In this document: positions 32,723 through 41,511 of the stretch, in pieces | Layout of the letters: the number at the start of each line of letters is the position of its first letter | How positions within the stretch are numbered: position 1 is the first letter of the stretch | NCBI RefSeq assembly: GCF_028069655.1 | Contig: NZ_JAMCOS010000001.1 | Location: 4,184,001 to 4,248,000 of the forward strand | Direction of reading: 5' to 3' | DNA: 64,000 nucleotides | Origin: Acidovorax sp. NCPPB 4044 | GTDB taxonomy: Bacteria; Pseudomonadota; Gammaproteobacteria; Burkholderiales; Burkholderiaceae_C | The notes under the pieces: generated by a model | Told to the model about the DNA's origin: nothing | The model's database searches: none | What the model saw: the letters and a program-made list of their open reading frames with translations, nothing else | Position numbers and translations under genes: made by a program

Positions 32723-33508
32723 ATGCAACGCAGAGACATCCTCATGAACACCACCGCCACCCTCGGCGGCGCCCTGGCCGCCGGTTGCGCCAGCGTCGCC
32801 GCAACGCCCGCCGCGCCTTCGCCCTTCACCCTCGCCGTGCCCACCGTGCCGATCGCGGGCGGCGGCGAAGTCTTCCCCGTGCACCGCATCTACTGCATCG
32901 GCCGCAACTACGCCGCCCACGCCCGCGAGATGGGCTCGGACCCCACGCGCGAGCCGCCCTTCTTCTTCCAGAAGCCGAACGACGCCATCCAGTTCGTGCC
33001 GCCCGGGCAGACCGTGGACCACCCCTACCCCGCCCTCACGCGCAACTACCACTACGAGGTGGAACTGGTCGCCGCGCTGCACAGCGGCGGGCGCAACCTC
33101 TCCGCCGCGCAGGCGCTGCAACACGTCTTCGGCTACGCCGTGGGCCTGGACATGACGCGCCGCGACCTGCAGAGCGACATGAAGGACCAGAAGAAGCCCT
33201 GGGAGATCGGCAAGAGCTTCGACCTCTCGGCCCCCATCGGCCCCATCCACCGCGCCGCGCAGACCGGCCACTTCCCGCGCGGCGCCATCACCCTCTCGGT
33301 GAACGGCACCGTCAAGCAGAAAGCCGACCTCGACCAGATGATCTGGAGCGTGGCCGAGCAGATCGCCAAGCTCTCCGAAGCCTTCGAGCTGAAGGCCGGC
33401 GACCTGATCTACAGCGGCACGCCCGAGAACGTGGGGGCCGTGGTGAAGGGGGACGTGATGCTGGCGCACGTGGACGGGCTGCCGGATATCGCACTGCGGG
33501 TGGTGTGA
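32723..33508 (+). CDS. Fumarylacetoacetate-hydrolase family protein with a possible Tat leader
   Basis: 261 residues from MQRRDILMNTTATLGGALA at 32,723 with an AGGAG ribosome site. The body is a typical FAH-family hydrolase, close to fumarylpyruvate hydrolases: YCIGRNYAAHAREMG, FFFQKPNDAI, HYEVELVAAL (metal-binding Glu pair) and YSGTPENVG. These enzymes split C-C bonds of acyl-pyruvates in aromatic degradation, usually in the cytoplasm. Here a twin-Arg (QRRDIL) plus Ala/Gly-rich hydrophobic leader of about 30 residues suggests export. Which substrate is used is unknown. Confidence 0.85.
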   Translation: MQRRDILMNTTATLGGALAAGCASVAATPAAPSPFTLAVPTVPIAGGGEVFPVHRIYCIGRNYAAHAREMGSDPTREPPFFFQKPNDAIQFVPPGQTVDHPYPALTRNYHYEVELVAALHSGGRNLSAAQALQHVFGYAVGLDMTRRDLQSDMKDQKKPWEIGKSFDLSAPIGPIHRAAQTGHFPRGAITLSVNGTVKQKADLDQMIWSVAEQIAKLSEAFELKAGDLIYSGTPENVGAVVKGDVMLAHVDGLPDIALRVV

Positions 33509-33619
33509 AAACCGCGCGAAGTGTCAACCCCATAGCGAAGCTGGCACCCAGTGCAGACTAGGAGTCCACCGCTCCAGCTTGCAAGTTTGCTGCAGAGCGC
33601 TTCACCAAAATGTTCCACG

Positions 33620-34324
33620 TCATTTCGCAAGAAAAACGTGGGCCCGGTGGTGTGCCATGTACGGTTGATGCTGCGGCTGAAGCGCAATACAGGCTCCCTC
33701 CACAATGCCAAGCACTTTGGGTTCAGTCAGCAATGGAGAGACGGTTAGTACGCCCTCTTCGTCGAACGTTACAAATCCTTTATCGAACGCTCGGTCCACA
33801 TTGGGAATCAACAACAGCCCGTTGAAAGGATCAAGCCTTTCAGCGTTCGAGGACACGCTCCAAGGCTTGATATGCGAAGCGACCAGCATCTTGAGTTCTT
33901 GGTAGCCTGTGACCGCGCAACCCTTCCAGTGAAGCAACAACCTTTGGCGGAAAACGCCTTGGCCGATGCGCGCTTTGACCAATTCGAGCTTCTCCGTGGT
34001 ATTCGTAGACGCATCCGAGAAAACGGCCTCGATGTCTGATTCGATGTCTCCGTGGAAACCTTCTTGAATAAAGCAAGCATATTGCGCGAGCGCGCTGCTA
34101 TACATGTTGTGGCCACGCGCATTGCGCTCGCGGAAAATCGGTAGCTTTGCCAGCATGGAACTGGCTGCCTCATATGCTGCGGGGGACTCCATGGCCACCA
34201 GAGCGCCATGAATGACACCCGCGTGCATTCCCCATTCAGTGAGCGGCCCCGAAACGGCAGCGGCGTATTTCTCTGCAGTCGACCGCGACAAACCGCGGAG
34301 CATCATCCAATCTTTAAAGTTCAT
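33620..34324 (-). CDS. HNH endonuclease-domain protein (restriction-type)
   Basis: 234 residues from MNFKDWMMLRGLSRSTAEK at 34,324; ATG with GGAGG about 11 bases upstream. The C-terminal half is an HNH domain of the PF13391 kind: CAVTGYQELKMLVASHIKPW (HxxPW with the metal His at 151), then DPFNGLLLIPNVDRAFDKG. The N-terminal ~110 residues are unassigned. Base composition is clearly lower in GC than neighbours and codon use is mixed, which suggests transfer. No methylase is adjacent, so it is either a modification-dependent nuclease or a solitary remnant. Confidence 0.85.
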   Translation of the reverse strand: MNFKDWMMLRGLSRSTAEKYAAAVSGPLTEWGMHAGVIHGALVAMESPAAYEAASSMLAKLPIFRERNARGHNMYSSALAQYACFIQEGFHGDIESDIEAVFSDASTNTTEKLELVKARIGQGVFRQRLLLHWKGCAVTGYQELKMLVASHIKPWSVSSNAERLDPFNGLLLIPNVDRAFDKGFVTFDEEGVLTVSPLLTEPKVLGIVEGACIALQPQHQPYMAHHRAHVFLAK

Positions 34325-34489
34325 AACGGCAAATGCCTCCGGTGGCCAAGGCCCGAGCTGCGGCACTATAGCCAGGGTTCTGCGCCCGCGCTTTCAGGAA
34401 TTCCAGCGGGACAGAGATGCACGATTGACACGGAAACCCGAACCTTCCCCGTGCGATCACCCGGGGCACGTGGGACAATCCATGCTCCA

Positions 34490-34520
34490 ACGGCGCTAAA
34501 AAAAGGCGCCGTTTTCGTTT
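34490..34520 (+). terminator. Orphan terminator or attenuator upstream of queA
   Basis: AACGGCGC (34,490-34,497) pairs with GCGCCGTT (34,507-34,514), followed by TTCGTTTTG. No plus-strand gene precedes it. It may end a small RNA made from 34,330-34,490 or attenuate queA, whose ATG is 43 bases downstream. Confidence 0.7.
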
Positions 34521-34562
34521 TGCCTCTCTTGGAACGGGCCCGTCCGGCCCTCAAGCCCCTTT

Positions 34563-35678
34563 ATGTCCGACCGCCAGCCGCCCCGCACGTTCACCCTCAG
34601 CGACTTCGATTTCTCGCTGCCCCCCGATCTCATCGCCCAGCATCCCGCACCCGAGCGCAGCGCCTCGCGCTTGCTCGATGGCCGCGCCGATGCGCCCGTG
34701 GACCGCATCTTCCGCGAGCTGCCGGGGCTGCTGCAGCCGGGCGACCTGCTGGTGTTCAACGACACGCGCGTGGTCAAGGCGCGGGTGTTCGGCGAGAAGG
34801 AGAGCGGCGGCAAGGTCGAGCTGCTGATCGAGCGTGTGCTGGTGGCGGATGGCCACGGCCAGGCCGCCGCCAACGAGGTCGTGGCCCACATGAAGGTGAG
34901 CAAGAAGCCCGCCGTGGGCGCCACGCTGCAGATGGCCGGCGGCCCGGCGCGGGGCGGTTTCGGGGCCACGCTGCTGGGCCGGTGGCCCGACGACGACGGG
35001 CCGCTGTTCCGCTTCGCGCTCTCCAGCCCCGATGGCGCCGGCCCGCATGCGCTGATGGAGCGCCACGGCCACATGCCGCTGCCGCCCTATATCGAGCGCC
35101 ACCAGGACGGCGTGGACGACCCCGATGCCGCCGAGGATGCCGAGCGCTACCAGACCGTGTTCGCGCGGGCGCCCGGCGCGGTGGCGGCGCCCACGGCGGC
35201 GCTGCATTTCGACGATGCGGTGCTGGCGGCGCTGGCGGCGCAGGGCGTGGAGCGCGCCAGCGTCACGCTGCACGTGGGCGCGGGCACCTTCCAGCCCGTG
35301 AAGACCGAGAGCCTGGCCGACCACCGCATGCACAGCGAGTGGTACGAGGTGCCGCTGGCCACGCTGGCCGCGCTGGAGCGCTGCCGCCAGCGCGGCGGCC
35401 GCGTGGTGGCCGTGGGCACGACCACCGTGCGCACGCTCGAATCCTGGGCGCGCAGCGGGCAGGCCACGGGCGATACCGACATCTTCATCACGCCGGGTTT
35501 CGCCTTCCAGGTGGTGGACCTGCTGGTCACCAATTTCCACCTGCCCAAGAGCACGCTGATGATGCTCATCAGCGCCTTCACGGGCTACGAACACGCGATG
35601 GCGCTCTACCGCCATGCCATCGAGCAGCGCTACCGCTTCTTCAGCTACGGCGACGCGATGCTGCTGGCGCGCCACTAG
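34563..35678 (+). CDS. queA: S-adenosylmethionine:tRNA ribosyltransferase-isomerase
   Basis: 371 residues; start [20 protein letters not shown]. QueA transfers and isomerises the ribosyl of SAM onto preQ1 in tRNA, giving epoxyqueuosine. Conserved: [41 protein letters not shown] and [11 protein letters not shown]. It is followed closely by a permease gene (10 bp). The lower-GC HNH islet ends just upstream. Confidence 0.97.
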   Translation: MSDRQPPRTFTLSDFDFSLPPDLIAQHPAPERSASRLLDGRADAPVDRIFRELPGLLQPGDLLVFNDTRVVKARVFGEKESGGKVELLIERVLVADGHGQAAANEVVAHMKVSKKPAVGATLQMAGGPARGGFGATLLGRWPDDDGPLFRFALSSPDGAGPHALMERHGHMPLPPYIERHQDGVDDPDAAEDAERYQTVFARAPGAVAAPTAALHFDDAVLAALAAQGVERASVTLHVGAGTFQPVKTESLADHRMHSEWYEVPLATLAALERCRQRGGRVVAVGTTTVRTLESWARSGQATGDTDIFITPGFAFQVVDLLVTNFHLPKSTLMMLISAFTGYEHAMALYRHAIEQRYRFFSYGDAMLLARH

Positions 35679-35688
35679 GGGCGGCGCG

Positions 35689-36600
35689 ATGGCACGGCCC
35701 GCCACCGCAGCCACTGCCGGGCACGGCGTGCCCGACCTGCGCCGCGCGCTCGGCGGCATCGCGCTCACGGTGGCGGCCTGCGCGTGCTTCGCGGTGCTGG
35801 ACGCCACCAGCAAGCACGTGGCCCTGGCGGGCATGCCGCTCGTCATGGCGCTGTGGCTGCGCTACGTGTGCCAGGCCGTGCTCACCACCGCCTACGTGCT
35901 GCACCGCGAAGGCCGCGGCGCGCTGCGCACCTCGCAGCCGCGCTTCCAGGCGCTGCGCGCAGTGCTGTTCGCGGCCACGAGCTTCTTCGGCTACCAGAGC
36001 CTGCGGTTCATGCCGCTCGCGGAGTTCACCGCCATCGTCGCGACCACGCCGCTGTGCGTCACGCTGGTGGCCGCGTTCTGGCTGCGCCAGCGCGTGAGCC
36101 CCGCGCGCTGGGTGCTGGTGGCGGCGGGCCTGGCCGGGGCGGTGCTCATCGTCCGGCCGGGGGGCGCGGTGTTCACCTGGGCCCTGCTGCTGCCGCTCGC
36201 GATGCTGGCCTGCGGCACGGGCTACCAGGTCATCAGCAGCACGATGGCCGGGCGCGAGAGCCCCGCCACCACGCAGCTCTACACCGGCTGGCTGGCCACC
36301 GCGCTGGTCTCGCTGGCCGTGCCCTTCGCCTGGGCCGCCGTGCCCGATCCGTGGCTCTGGGCGGGCACGTTCGTGATGGGCCTGGCCAGCGCGCTGGGGC
36401 ACCTGATGCTGCTCAACGCCTATGCGCGCGCCACGCCGCCCACCATCGCGCCGTTCCTCTACAGCCAGATCGCTTTCGCGATGCTCGCGGGCTGGTGGGT
36501 GTACGGCCACGTGCCCGACGGGGTGTCGATGCTGGGCATGGCGGCGATCGCCGCGAGCGGGGCGGCGGGCGCCTGGCTCACGGTGCGCGAGGCGCGCTGA
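35689..36600 (+). CDS. DMT-superfamily (EamA) permease
   Basis: 303 residues from MARPATAATAGHGVPDLRR at 35,689, with ten hydrophobic helices arranged as two EamA repeats. These inner-membrane carriers export metabolites such as amino acids, nucleosides or drugs; the substrate is not evident. It starts ten bases after queA, so it is probably cotranscribed with it. It is convergent with ggt across a palindromic repeat. Confidence 0.88.
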   Translation: MARPATAATAGHGVPDLRRALGGIALTVAACACFAVLDATSKHVALAGMPLVMALWLRYVCQAVLTTAYVLHREGRGALRTSQPRFQALRAVLFAATSFFGYQSLRFMPLAEFTAIVATTPLCVTLVAAFWLRQRVSPARWVLVAAGLAGAVLIVRPGGAVFTWALLLPLAMLACGTGYQVISSTMAGRESPATTQLYTGWLATALVSLAVPFAWAAVPDPWLWAGTFVMGLASALGHLMLLNAYARATPPTIAPFLYSQIAFAMLAGWWVYGHVPDGVSMLGMAAIAASGAAGAWLTVREAR

Positions 36601-36625
36601 AGCAGGGGTGGAGGCATTTCACCCC

Positions 36626-36673
36626 TCATGCCGCCGTATCCATTGAATAGTTTGCTATTAATTAAATAGCAAA
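36626..36673 (+). repeat. Intergenic palindromic repeat, copy C
   Basis: TCATGCCGCCGTATCCATTG, AATAGTTTGCTAT, a 7-base loop and ATAGCAAA; TTTGCTAT/ATAGCAAA is a perfect 8-bp dyad at 36,651-36,673. It fills the 73-bp gap between the convergent DMT permease and ggt genes. Confidence 0.88.
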
Positions 36674-38290
36674 TCAGTAGGCAACCGCCTGCCCGTCCTT
36701 GCGCGGGTCGGAGCCCGCGGCATAGCCGCCGCCGTCCAGCCGCAGCACGAGCTGGGCGCCGCCGAACGCGAACACGCCATCGCCCGCCTCCACCTCCACC
36801 AGGTGGCCGCGCGCGCGCAGCGCCTCCACCACGGCCGGGTCGAACGAGGGCTCCACGGCCACGCCGCGGCCGCCCGTCACGCGCCAGCGCGGCGCATCGG
36901 CGGCGGCCTGCGGGTTCTGGCCGTAGCGCAGCACGCGCAGGGCCATCTGCACATGGCCCTGCGACTGCATGGGCCCGCCCATGACGCCGAAGGCCATGCG
37001 CGGCGCGCCGCCCACATCCATCGCGAAGGCCGGGATGATGGTGTGCGAGGGGCGTTTGCGCGGCCCCACTTCGTTGGCATGGCCGCCCTCGGCGGTGAAG
37101 CAGTGGCCGCGGTTCTGCAGGCTGATGCCGGTGCCCGGCACCACCACGCCCGAGCCGAAGCCCATGTAGTTGGACTGGATGAACGAGACCATCATGCCGC
37201 TCTCGTCGGCCGCCGCGAGGTACACGGTGCCGCCCGGGCGCGGCGTGCCGTGGCCCGGGTCGCCCGCGCGGGCGGGGTCGATGAGCGCGGCCCGCTCGCG
37301 CAGGTAGGCATCTGCAAGCAGATCGCGCGGGGCCACGCGCATGGCGTCGGCATCGGCGTTGTGGCGGTAGAGGTCGGCCAGCGCGAGCTTCATGGCTTCG
37401 AGGCTGGCATGCACGGTGTCCACATGGTCCACCGGCTGCGTGCCGATGCCGTGCGCATCGAGCATGCCCAGCGCCATCAGCGCGGCGATGCCCTGGCCGT
37501 TGGGAGGGATCTCGTGGATCACCGCGTCGCCGAAGCGCTGGCTCACGGTGCCCACCCAGTCGGCCTGGTGCGCGGCGAGGTCTTCCTCGGTCATCGCGCC
37601 GCCGTTCGCTCGGGCGTGCGCGGCCATCTGCGCGGCCAGCTCGCCGCGGTAGAAGGCCTCGCCCTCGGTGGCGGCGATGCGCTCGAGCGTGCGCGCATGC
37701 GCCTCGCTGCGGAAGATCTCGCCCGGCTGCGGCGCGCGGCCGCCGGGCAGGAAGCATTCGGCGAAGCCCGGCTGATCGCCCAGCTTGGCGGCGCCCAGCG
37801 CCCACTGCCGCGCGATGGTGGGCGAGACGGGAAATCCGCGCCGCGCGCAGTCGATGGCCGGCTGCGCCAGTTGCGCGAAGGGCAGGCGCCCCAGGCGCCG
37901 CGACAGCGCCACCCAGCCCGAGACGGCGCCCGGCACCGTGACGGCGTTCCACCCCGTTTCAGGGATGCCACCGCGCTCGGCGAAATACGCGGGCGTCCAC
38001 GCGGCCGGTGCGCGGCCCGAGGCGTTGAGGCCGTGCAATTCCTTGCCGTCCCACACGATGGCGAAGGCATCGCTGCCGATGCCGCAGCCCGTGGGCTCGA
38101 CCACGGTGAGCACCATCGCGGCGGCGATGGCCGCGTCCACCGCATTGCCGCCGGCCTGCAGCATCCGCAGGCCCGCCTGCGCCGCCAGCGGCTGCGAAGT
38201 GGACACGACGTTGCGGCCCATGACCGCGCTGCGGTGGGAGGCGTAGGGCAGGGTCCAGTCGGTGGTGCGGGCGTTGCGGGGCTCGGTCAT
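36674..38290 (-). CDS. ggt: Gamma-glutamyltranspeptidase family protein
   Basis: 538 residues, starting MTEPRNARTTDWTLPYASH at 38,290. GGT enzymes self-cleave before a Thr that becomes the nucleophile; here GGTVYLAAADESG is the matching site, about two thirds along the chain. GCGIGSDAFAIVWD and GNAVDAAIAAAMVLTVVEP are typical. There is no signal peptide, so it is a cytoplasmic member, of the type also seen as gamma-glutamyl or acylase-like hydrolases. The exact substrate is uncertain. It is single, with no partner gene. Confidence 0.88.
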   Translation of the reverse strand: MTEPRNARTTDWTLPYASHRSAVMGRNVVSTSQPLAAQAGLRMLQAGGNAVDAAIAAAMVLTVVEPTGCGIGSDAFAIVWDGKELHGLNASGRAPAAWTPAYFAERGGIPETGWNAVTVPGAVSGWVALSRRLGRLPFAQLAQPAIDCARRGFPVSPTIARQWALGAAKLGDQPGFAECFLPGGRAPQPGEIFRSEAHARTLERIAATEGEAFYRGELAAQMAAHARANGGAMTEEDLAAHQADWVGTVSQRFGDAVIHEIPPNGQGIAALMALGMLDAHGIGTQPVDHVDTVHASLEAMKLALADLYRHNADADAMRVAPRDLLADAYLRERAALIDPARAGDPGHGTPRPGGTVYLAAADESGMMVSFIQSNYMGFGSGVVVPGTGISLQNRGHCFTAEGGHANEVGPRKRPSHTIIPAFAMDVGGAPRMAFGVMGGPMQSQGHVQMALRVLRYGQNPQAAADAPRWRVTGGRGVAVEPSFDPAVVEALRARGHLVEVEAGDGVFAFGGAQLVLRLDGGGYAAGSDPRKDGQAVAY

Positions 38291-38374
38291 GCGGTGTCTC
38301 CTGTGGGTGAAGATGGGACACGCATTCTTGCAGGCGCCGAAGGCCTGCCCGCGCGGCGGCCCTTGTCGAAGGCG

Positions 38375-40534
38375 TCAGCTGCGCGCCATGCGCTCCTGCA
38401 GCAGCTTCAGCGCTGCGGCGTCGAGGGGGCCGCGGTGCACGCTGTCCAGCGCATTGTTGAGCGCTTCCCAGGTGCGGCCCTTGCCGCGCTGGTCCGCGTT
38501 CTTCACGTGGATGGCATCCAGATCGCCGAATGCGATGGTGCGGCACGCCTCGGCAGTGACCGGCTGCCTGGTGTGCAGGTGCACATAGAGCGGTGGCGCG
38601 GGCTGGCCGTTCGAGAGCTTGCCCGGGCTCAATTCCACTTCGAAGACGGTGCCGCGGTGCTCGTCCGGGTCGCCGTGCGAGGCCAGCTTCCTGGGTGCTT
38701 CGATCTTCATGGCCTGGCCCTGCGCATCGGCCTTCATCAGGTACTCCACATGCTTGAGCCGGGGATACGCGAAGGTCTTGACCCGGTCCAGCTCCAGGGC
38801 ATCGATCTGCGCATGGAGTCGCTGCAGCGGCGCGATTCGCTCTGTCTCGAACCGTTGCACGAGGTCTCCGGCCGTCCCCTTGCCGTGCGCTTCCTGCGAT
38901 GCCTGCAGCTGCCCTTTCATGGCTTCCCAGCGGTCGGCACGGCCGAACCAGCTGTCGAGGGCCCTCCGCATCTGGTTGCCCGTTTCGAGCGGATCGCTGC
39001 CTTCCTGGCGATAGGCCTCCAGGGCCGACGTGTTCTTTTGCAGCAGGGCGCCCATCGCGATCATGTCATCCAGGCTGCCCACCCGGGTCTCCGGCGGGCG
39101 CTTGAATCCGCCCAGGCGCTCGCGCGCCAGCTGCAGCAGGGGGCCGTTCCTGGGAGCCTGCGCGGCGGAGGAGGAGGAAGACCCGCTGCCGCCTTCCTGC
39201 ACCTTCTGCTTGCGGGCCTTGGCTTTGGCCTTTTGCCGCTGGGGCGCCGCCGAGGTCTGTGTATCGGGAGACGGATCGGCCTTCTCGGGCAGGTCCGCGC
39301 TGTCGTCCGGGTTGCGCGGTGCCGCCTGCAGTTCGGTAGGTTGCCCCAGGTATGTCATCCCATGTACATGCCGGACCGCGGATGGTGGCAGCTTGTAGGC
39401 CCCCAGCGCGTCCTCCATTTCACCGGCGACGCGCGCGACGGAATGCAGGATGTGCTGCGCCACGCTCACCGCCGCGCCGGGCGGCCCGTCGGACGGGAAC
39501 TGCGCGCCAGCCGCCTCGACGAACGCCCGCGCGGCGCCCAGCAACGCGTCCAGTTGGCCCTTCAACTGGGCCACCTTGTCCGGAGCCGCCGGCACGCGGG
39601 CGTCCATCAACAGATCCAGGACCTTCATGAGTTCCACAGGATCGGCGATGCGGGCCTTCAGCGCGCCCAGCGCGGCACCGGCGGGCGTGCCGGACAGGCT
39701 GGATTCCATGTCCAGCCGCTGGATGCAGAGCTCGATCCCGCTGAGATGCCTCTCGATGCGCTTCAACCGCATTCCCGTGAGGCCGACCACGGCACTCTGG
39801 ATGGAGTAGACGATCGCGGGGCTGGTCTTGAGCTCCGGCATGTCGCCCAGGGCCTTGATCGATGACGCTGCGGCACCCATCCAGGGTTCGAGTGTCTTCA
39901 GCGTGCCGTCCAGGCCTTTCAGGTGCGCGTCCAGCTCCCGGTCGAAATCCGGCATCAGGTCCATCCCCATCTCCTGGGCCGCCTGCATGCGCCACATGAG
40001 AAAACCGCTGGCGTCTTTATGGTCCAGCGCCTGGATGGCGCCGTCTGACAGGTCGCAGGCCAGCGCTGCCTGCTGCTCCAGCAGGATCCGGCGGCTGATT
40101 TGGGCCTGTTCGCTCTTGAGCTGGAATATGTTCATGTACGGGAAGGCGTCCAGCGCGCGCTGGGCCATGGCGAACGCGACAGGCAGCGCGCGCAACTTGT
40201 CTTCCGGGGGAACATCCGGGTTCCTCAACGATTTCTCGAACCGTTCGAAATACTCCATGGCCTTGTCCACCACCCTGCCCGCGGCCTCGTCGGTCATGCG
40301 CGGCGGTGAGGTGCGTGCCAGCGCGGGCAGGGGCACCCTGGACTGCCGGCCCTGCGCAACCGCTCCGGCCGACGGTCCGGCGCCCGAGGCGCGCGGGGCC
40401 ATGTGCGCCGCGGCACCGCCCTGGGGCGACGACGTACTGCCGCGCCGGCCGGGGCCGCCCGTGCCGGTGGTTTCGTGGGGGGTGGGGCCGCCGCGCTGGG
40501 CGCGGTGGCTCCGGTTCACATTGCCTGTTTCCAT
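38375..40534 (-). CDS. Predicted HrpX-controlled type III effector (possible XopP/HLK family)
   Basis: 719 residues from METGNVNRSHRAQRGG at 40,534. The open frame starts 99 bases earlier, but that lies upstream of the transcript start predicted from the PIP promoter. The first ~75 residues are rich in Ser, Gly, Pro, Thr and Arg with no hydrophobic signal, fitting a type III secretion signal. The middle is helical (about 85-390), then a Lys-rich, low-complexity segment ending in a Ser run (about 455-500). The C-terminal part holds YVHLHTRQPVTAEA and IHVKNADQRGKGRTWEAL, which recall the HLK motif region of XopP/RipH effectors; that match is from memory. A complete PIP box and -10 lie upstream, strong evidence for co-regulation with the hrp genes. 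Confidence 0.72.
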   Translation of the reverse strand: METGNVNRSHRAQRGGPTPHETTGTGGPGRRGSTSSPQGGAAAHMAPRASGAGPSAGAVAQGRQSRVPLPALARTSPPRMTDEAAGRVVDKAMEYFERFEKSLRNPDVPPEDKLRALPVAFAMAQRALDAFPYMNIFQLKSEQAQISRRILLEQQAALACDLSDGAIQALDHKDASGFLMWRMQAAQEMGMDLMPDFDRELDAHLKGLDGTLKTLEPWMGAAASSIKALGDMPELKTSPAIVYSIQSAVVGLTGMRLKRIERHLSGIELCIQRLDMESSLSGTPAGAALGALKARIADPVELMKVLDLLMDARVPAAPDKVAQLKGQLDALLGAARAFVEAAGAQFPSDGPPGAAVSVAQHILHSVARVAGEMEDALGAYKLPPSAVRHVHGMTYLGQPTELQAAPRNPDDSADLPEKADPSPDTQTSAAPQRQKAKAKARKQKVQEGGSGSSSSSAAQAPRNGPLLQLARERLGGFKRPPETRVGSLDDMIAMGALLQKNTSALEAYRQEGSDPLETGNQMRRALDSWFGRADRWEAMKGQLQASQEAHGKGTAGDLVQRFETERIAPLQRLHAQIDALELDRVKTFAYPRLKHVEYLMKADAQGQAMKIEAPRKLASHGDPDEHRGTVFEVELSPGKLSNGQPAPPLYVHLHTRQPVTAEACRTIAFGDLDAIHVKNADQRGKGRTWEALNNALDSVHRGPLDAAALKLLQERMARS

Positions 40535-40609
40535 GGTGGGCCGCCTGACGATGAATCCACGGCGGCGGACCGCGCAGGCCTGCGCGGATCCATCCACCGA
40601 CAGGACTGC

Positions 40610-40670
40610 ATGCTGCGCCATCGCAGGCGACATCCTTGCCGCGCCGCGAAGCCGTACGCGGGCCAGCGAA
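40610..40670 (-). promoter_or_regulatory. Perfect PIP box with matched -10
   Basis: On the minus strand TTCGC (40,670-40,666), 15 bases, TTCGC (40,650-40,646), then 30 bases and CAGCAT (40,615-40,610). This fits the HrpX-dependent promoter consensus TTCGB-N15-TTCGB-N30-32-YANNNT completely. Transcription should begin near 40,603, about 70 bases before the effector ATG. Confidence 0.88.
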
Positions 40671-40714
40671 GCACGGACGCGGCGGCTGGCGTCGGCGCCG
40701 CGCCCGGCGGCCCG

Positions 40715-41449
40715 CTACCCGGCCGCCTGCTGCGCTCGGAACTCCCGCGCGCGGCCGAAGTGCCCGCAGCCGATGAAGGGCACGGGCGGGCGCAGCGCGG
40801 AGAGCGGCGAGGGGTGGTTGGCCGTGAGCACGAGGTGCCGGTCGGCATCGATGAGCGGGCGCTTGGATTGGGCGTGCGATCCCCAGAGCATGAAGACGGC
40901 CGGCCGGCCGCCCTCGCCCACCTTGCGGATCACCGCGTCGGTGAGCTGCTCCCAGCCCTTGCCCGCGTGGCTCGCGGGCTGGGCCTCTTCGACCGTGAGG
41001 CAGGTGTTGAGCAGCAGTACGCCGTTCTTCGCCCACTTCGCCAGGCTGCCGCCCGGATCGGGCCAGGCGGGAAACGGGGTGCCCAGGTCGCGCTGCAGCT
41101 CCTTGAAGATGTTGCGCAGCGAGGGCGGCAGCGCCACGCCGGGCGCGACCGAGAAGGCCAGCCCCTCGGCCTGGCCGCGGCCGTGGTAGGGGTCCTGCCC
41201 GAGGATCACGACGCGCACGTCCTCAGGCGGCGTGAGTTCGAGCGCGCGCAGCGGCCGCGGCGGGAAGACCACTGCGCCCGCCTCCAGCCGCTGGCGCAGG
41301 AAGGTGCACAGCGCCTGGCCCCGCGCGCTGGCGAAGAATTCGTCCACCAGCGGCTGCCAGCCCGGCGCCACGGGCCAGTCGGCGGGGTCGGCGCTCTGCA
41401 GCTGGGTGGGCGGGGCGGAGGGATCTTGCACAGCAGGGTTCATGGTCAA
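40715..41449 (-). CDS. ung: Uracil-DNA glycosylase
   Basis: 244 residues, family 1 UDG. It removes uracil from DNA as the first step of base-excision repair. The water-activating loop GQDPYHGRGQAEGLAFSV (Asp86) and the Leu intercalation loop NHPSPLSALRPPVPF are intact; LWGSHAQ is also conserved. The start could be the first ATG (41,449) or the ATG two codons later. A palindromic repeat lies directly upstream, separating it from trpC. Confidence 0.97.
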   Translation of the reverse strand: MTMNPAVQDPSAPPTQLQSADPADWPVAPGWQPLVDEFFASARGQALCTFLRQRLEAGAVVFPPRPLRALELTPPEDVRVVILGQDPYHGRGQAEGLAFSVAPGVALPPSLRNIFKELQRDLGTPFPAWPDPGGSLAKWAKNGVLLLNTCLTVEEAQPASHAGKGWEQLTDAVIRKVGEGGRPAVFMLWGSHAQSKRPLIDADRHLVLTANHPSPLSALRPPVPFIGCGHFGRAREFRAQQAAG

Positions 41450-41456
41450 AGGGGCC

Positions 41457-41505
41457 TCATGCCGCCGGATTCATTACGATTTATGCTACCAAAACAATAG
41501 CAAAT
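41457..41505 (+). repeat. Intergenic palindromic repeat, copy D (diverged)
   Basis: TCATGCCGCCGGATTCATT, ACGATTTATGCTACC and AATAGCAAATTC; same order of blocks as copies A-C but the dyad is weaker. It lies between trpC and ung on the minus strand. Confidence 0.75.
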
Positions 41506-41511
41506 TCAGGC

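Noticed and set aside
36803..39865. 1,020-codon plus-strand open frame
   Set aside because: Antisense to ggt and the effector; composition is that of a reversed GC-rich gene.
40535..40633. 33-codon N-terminal extension of the effector
   Set aside because: The predicted HrpX-dependent start near 40,603 lies inside the extension, so its first ATG would not be transcribed from that promoter.
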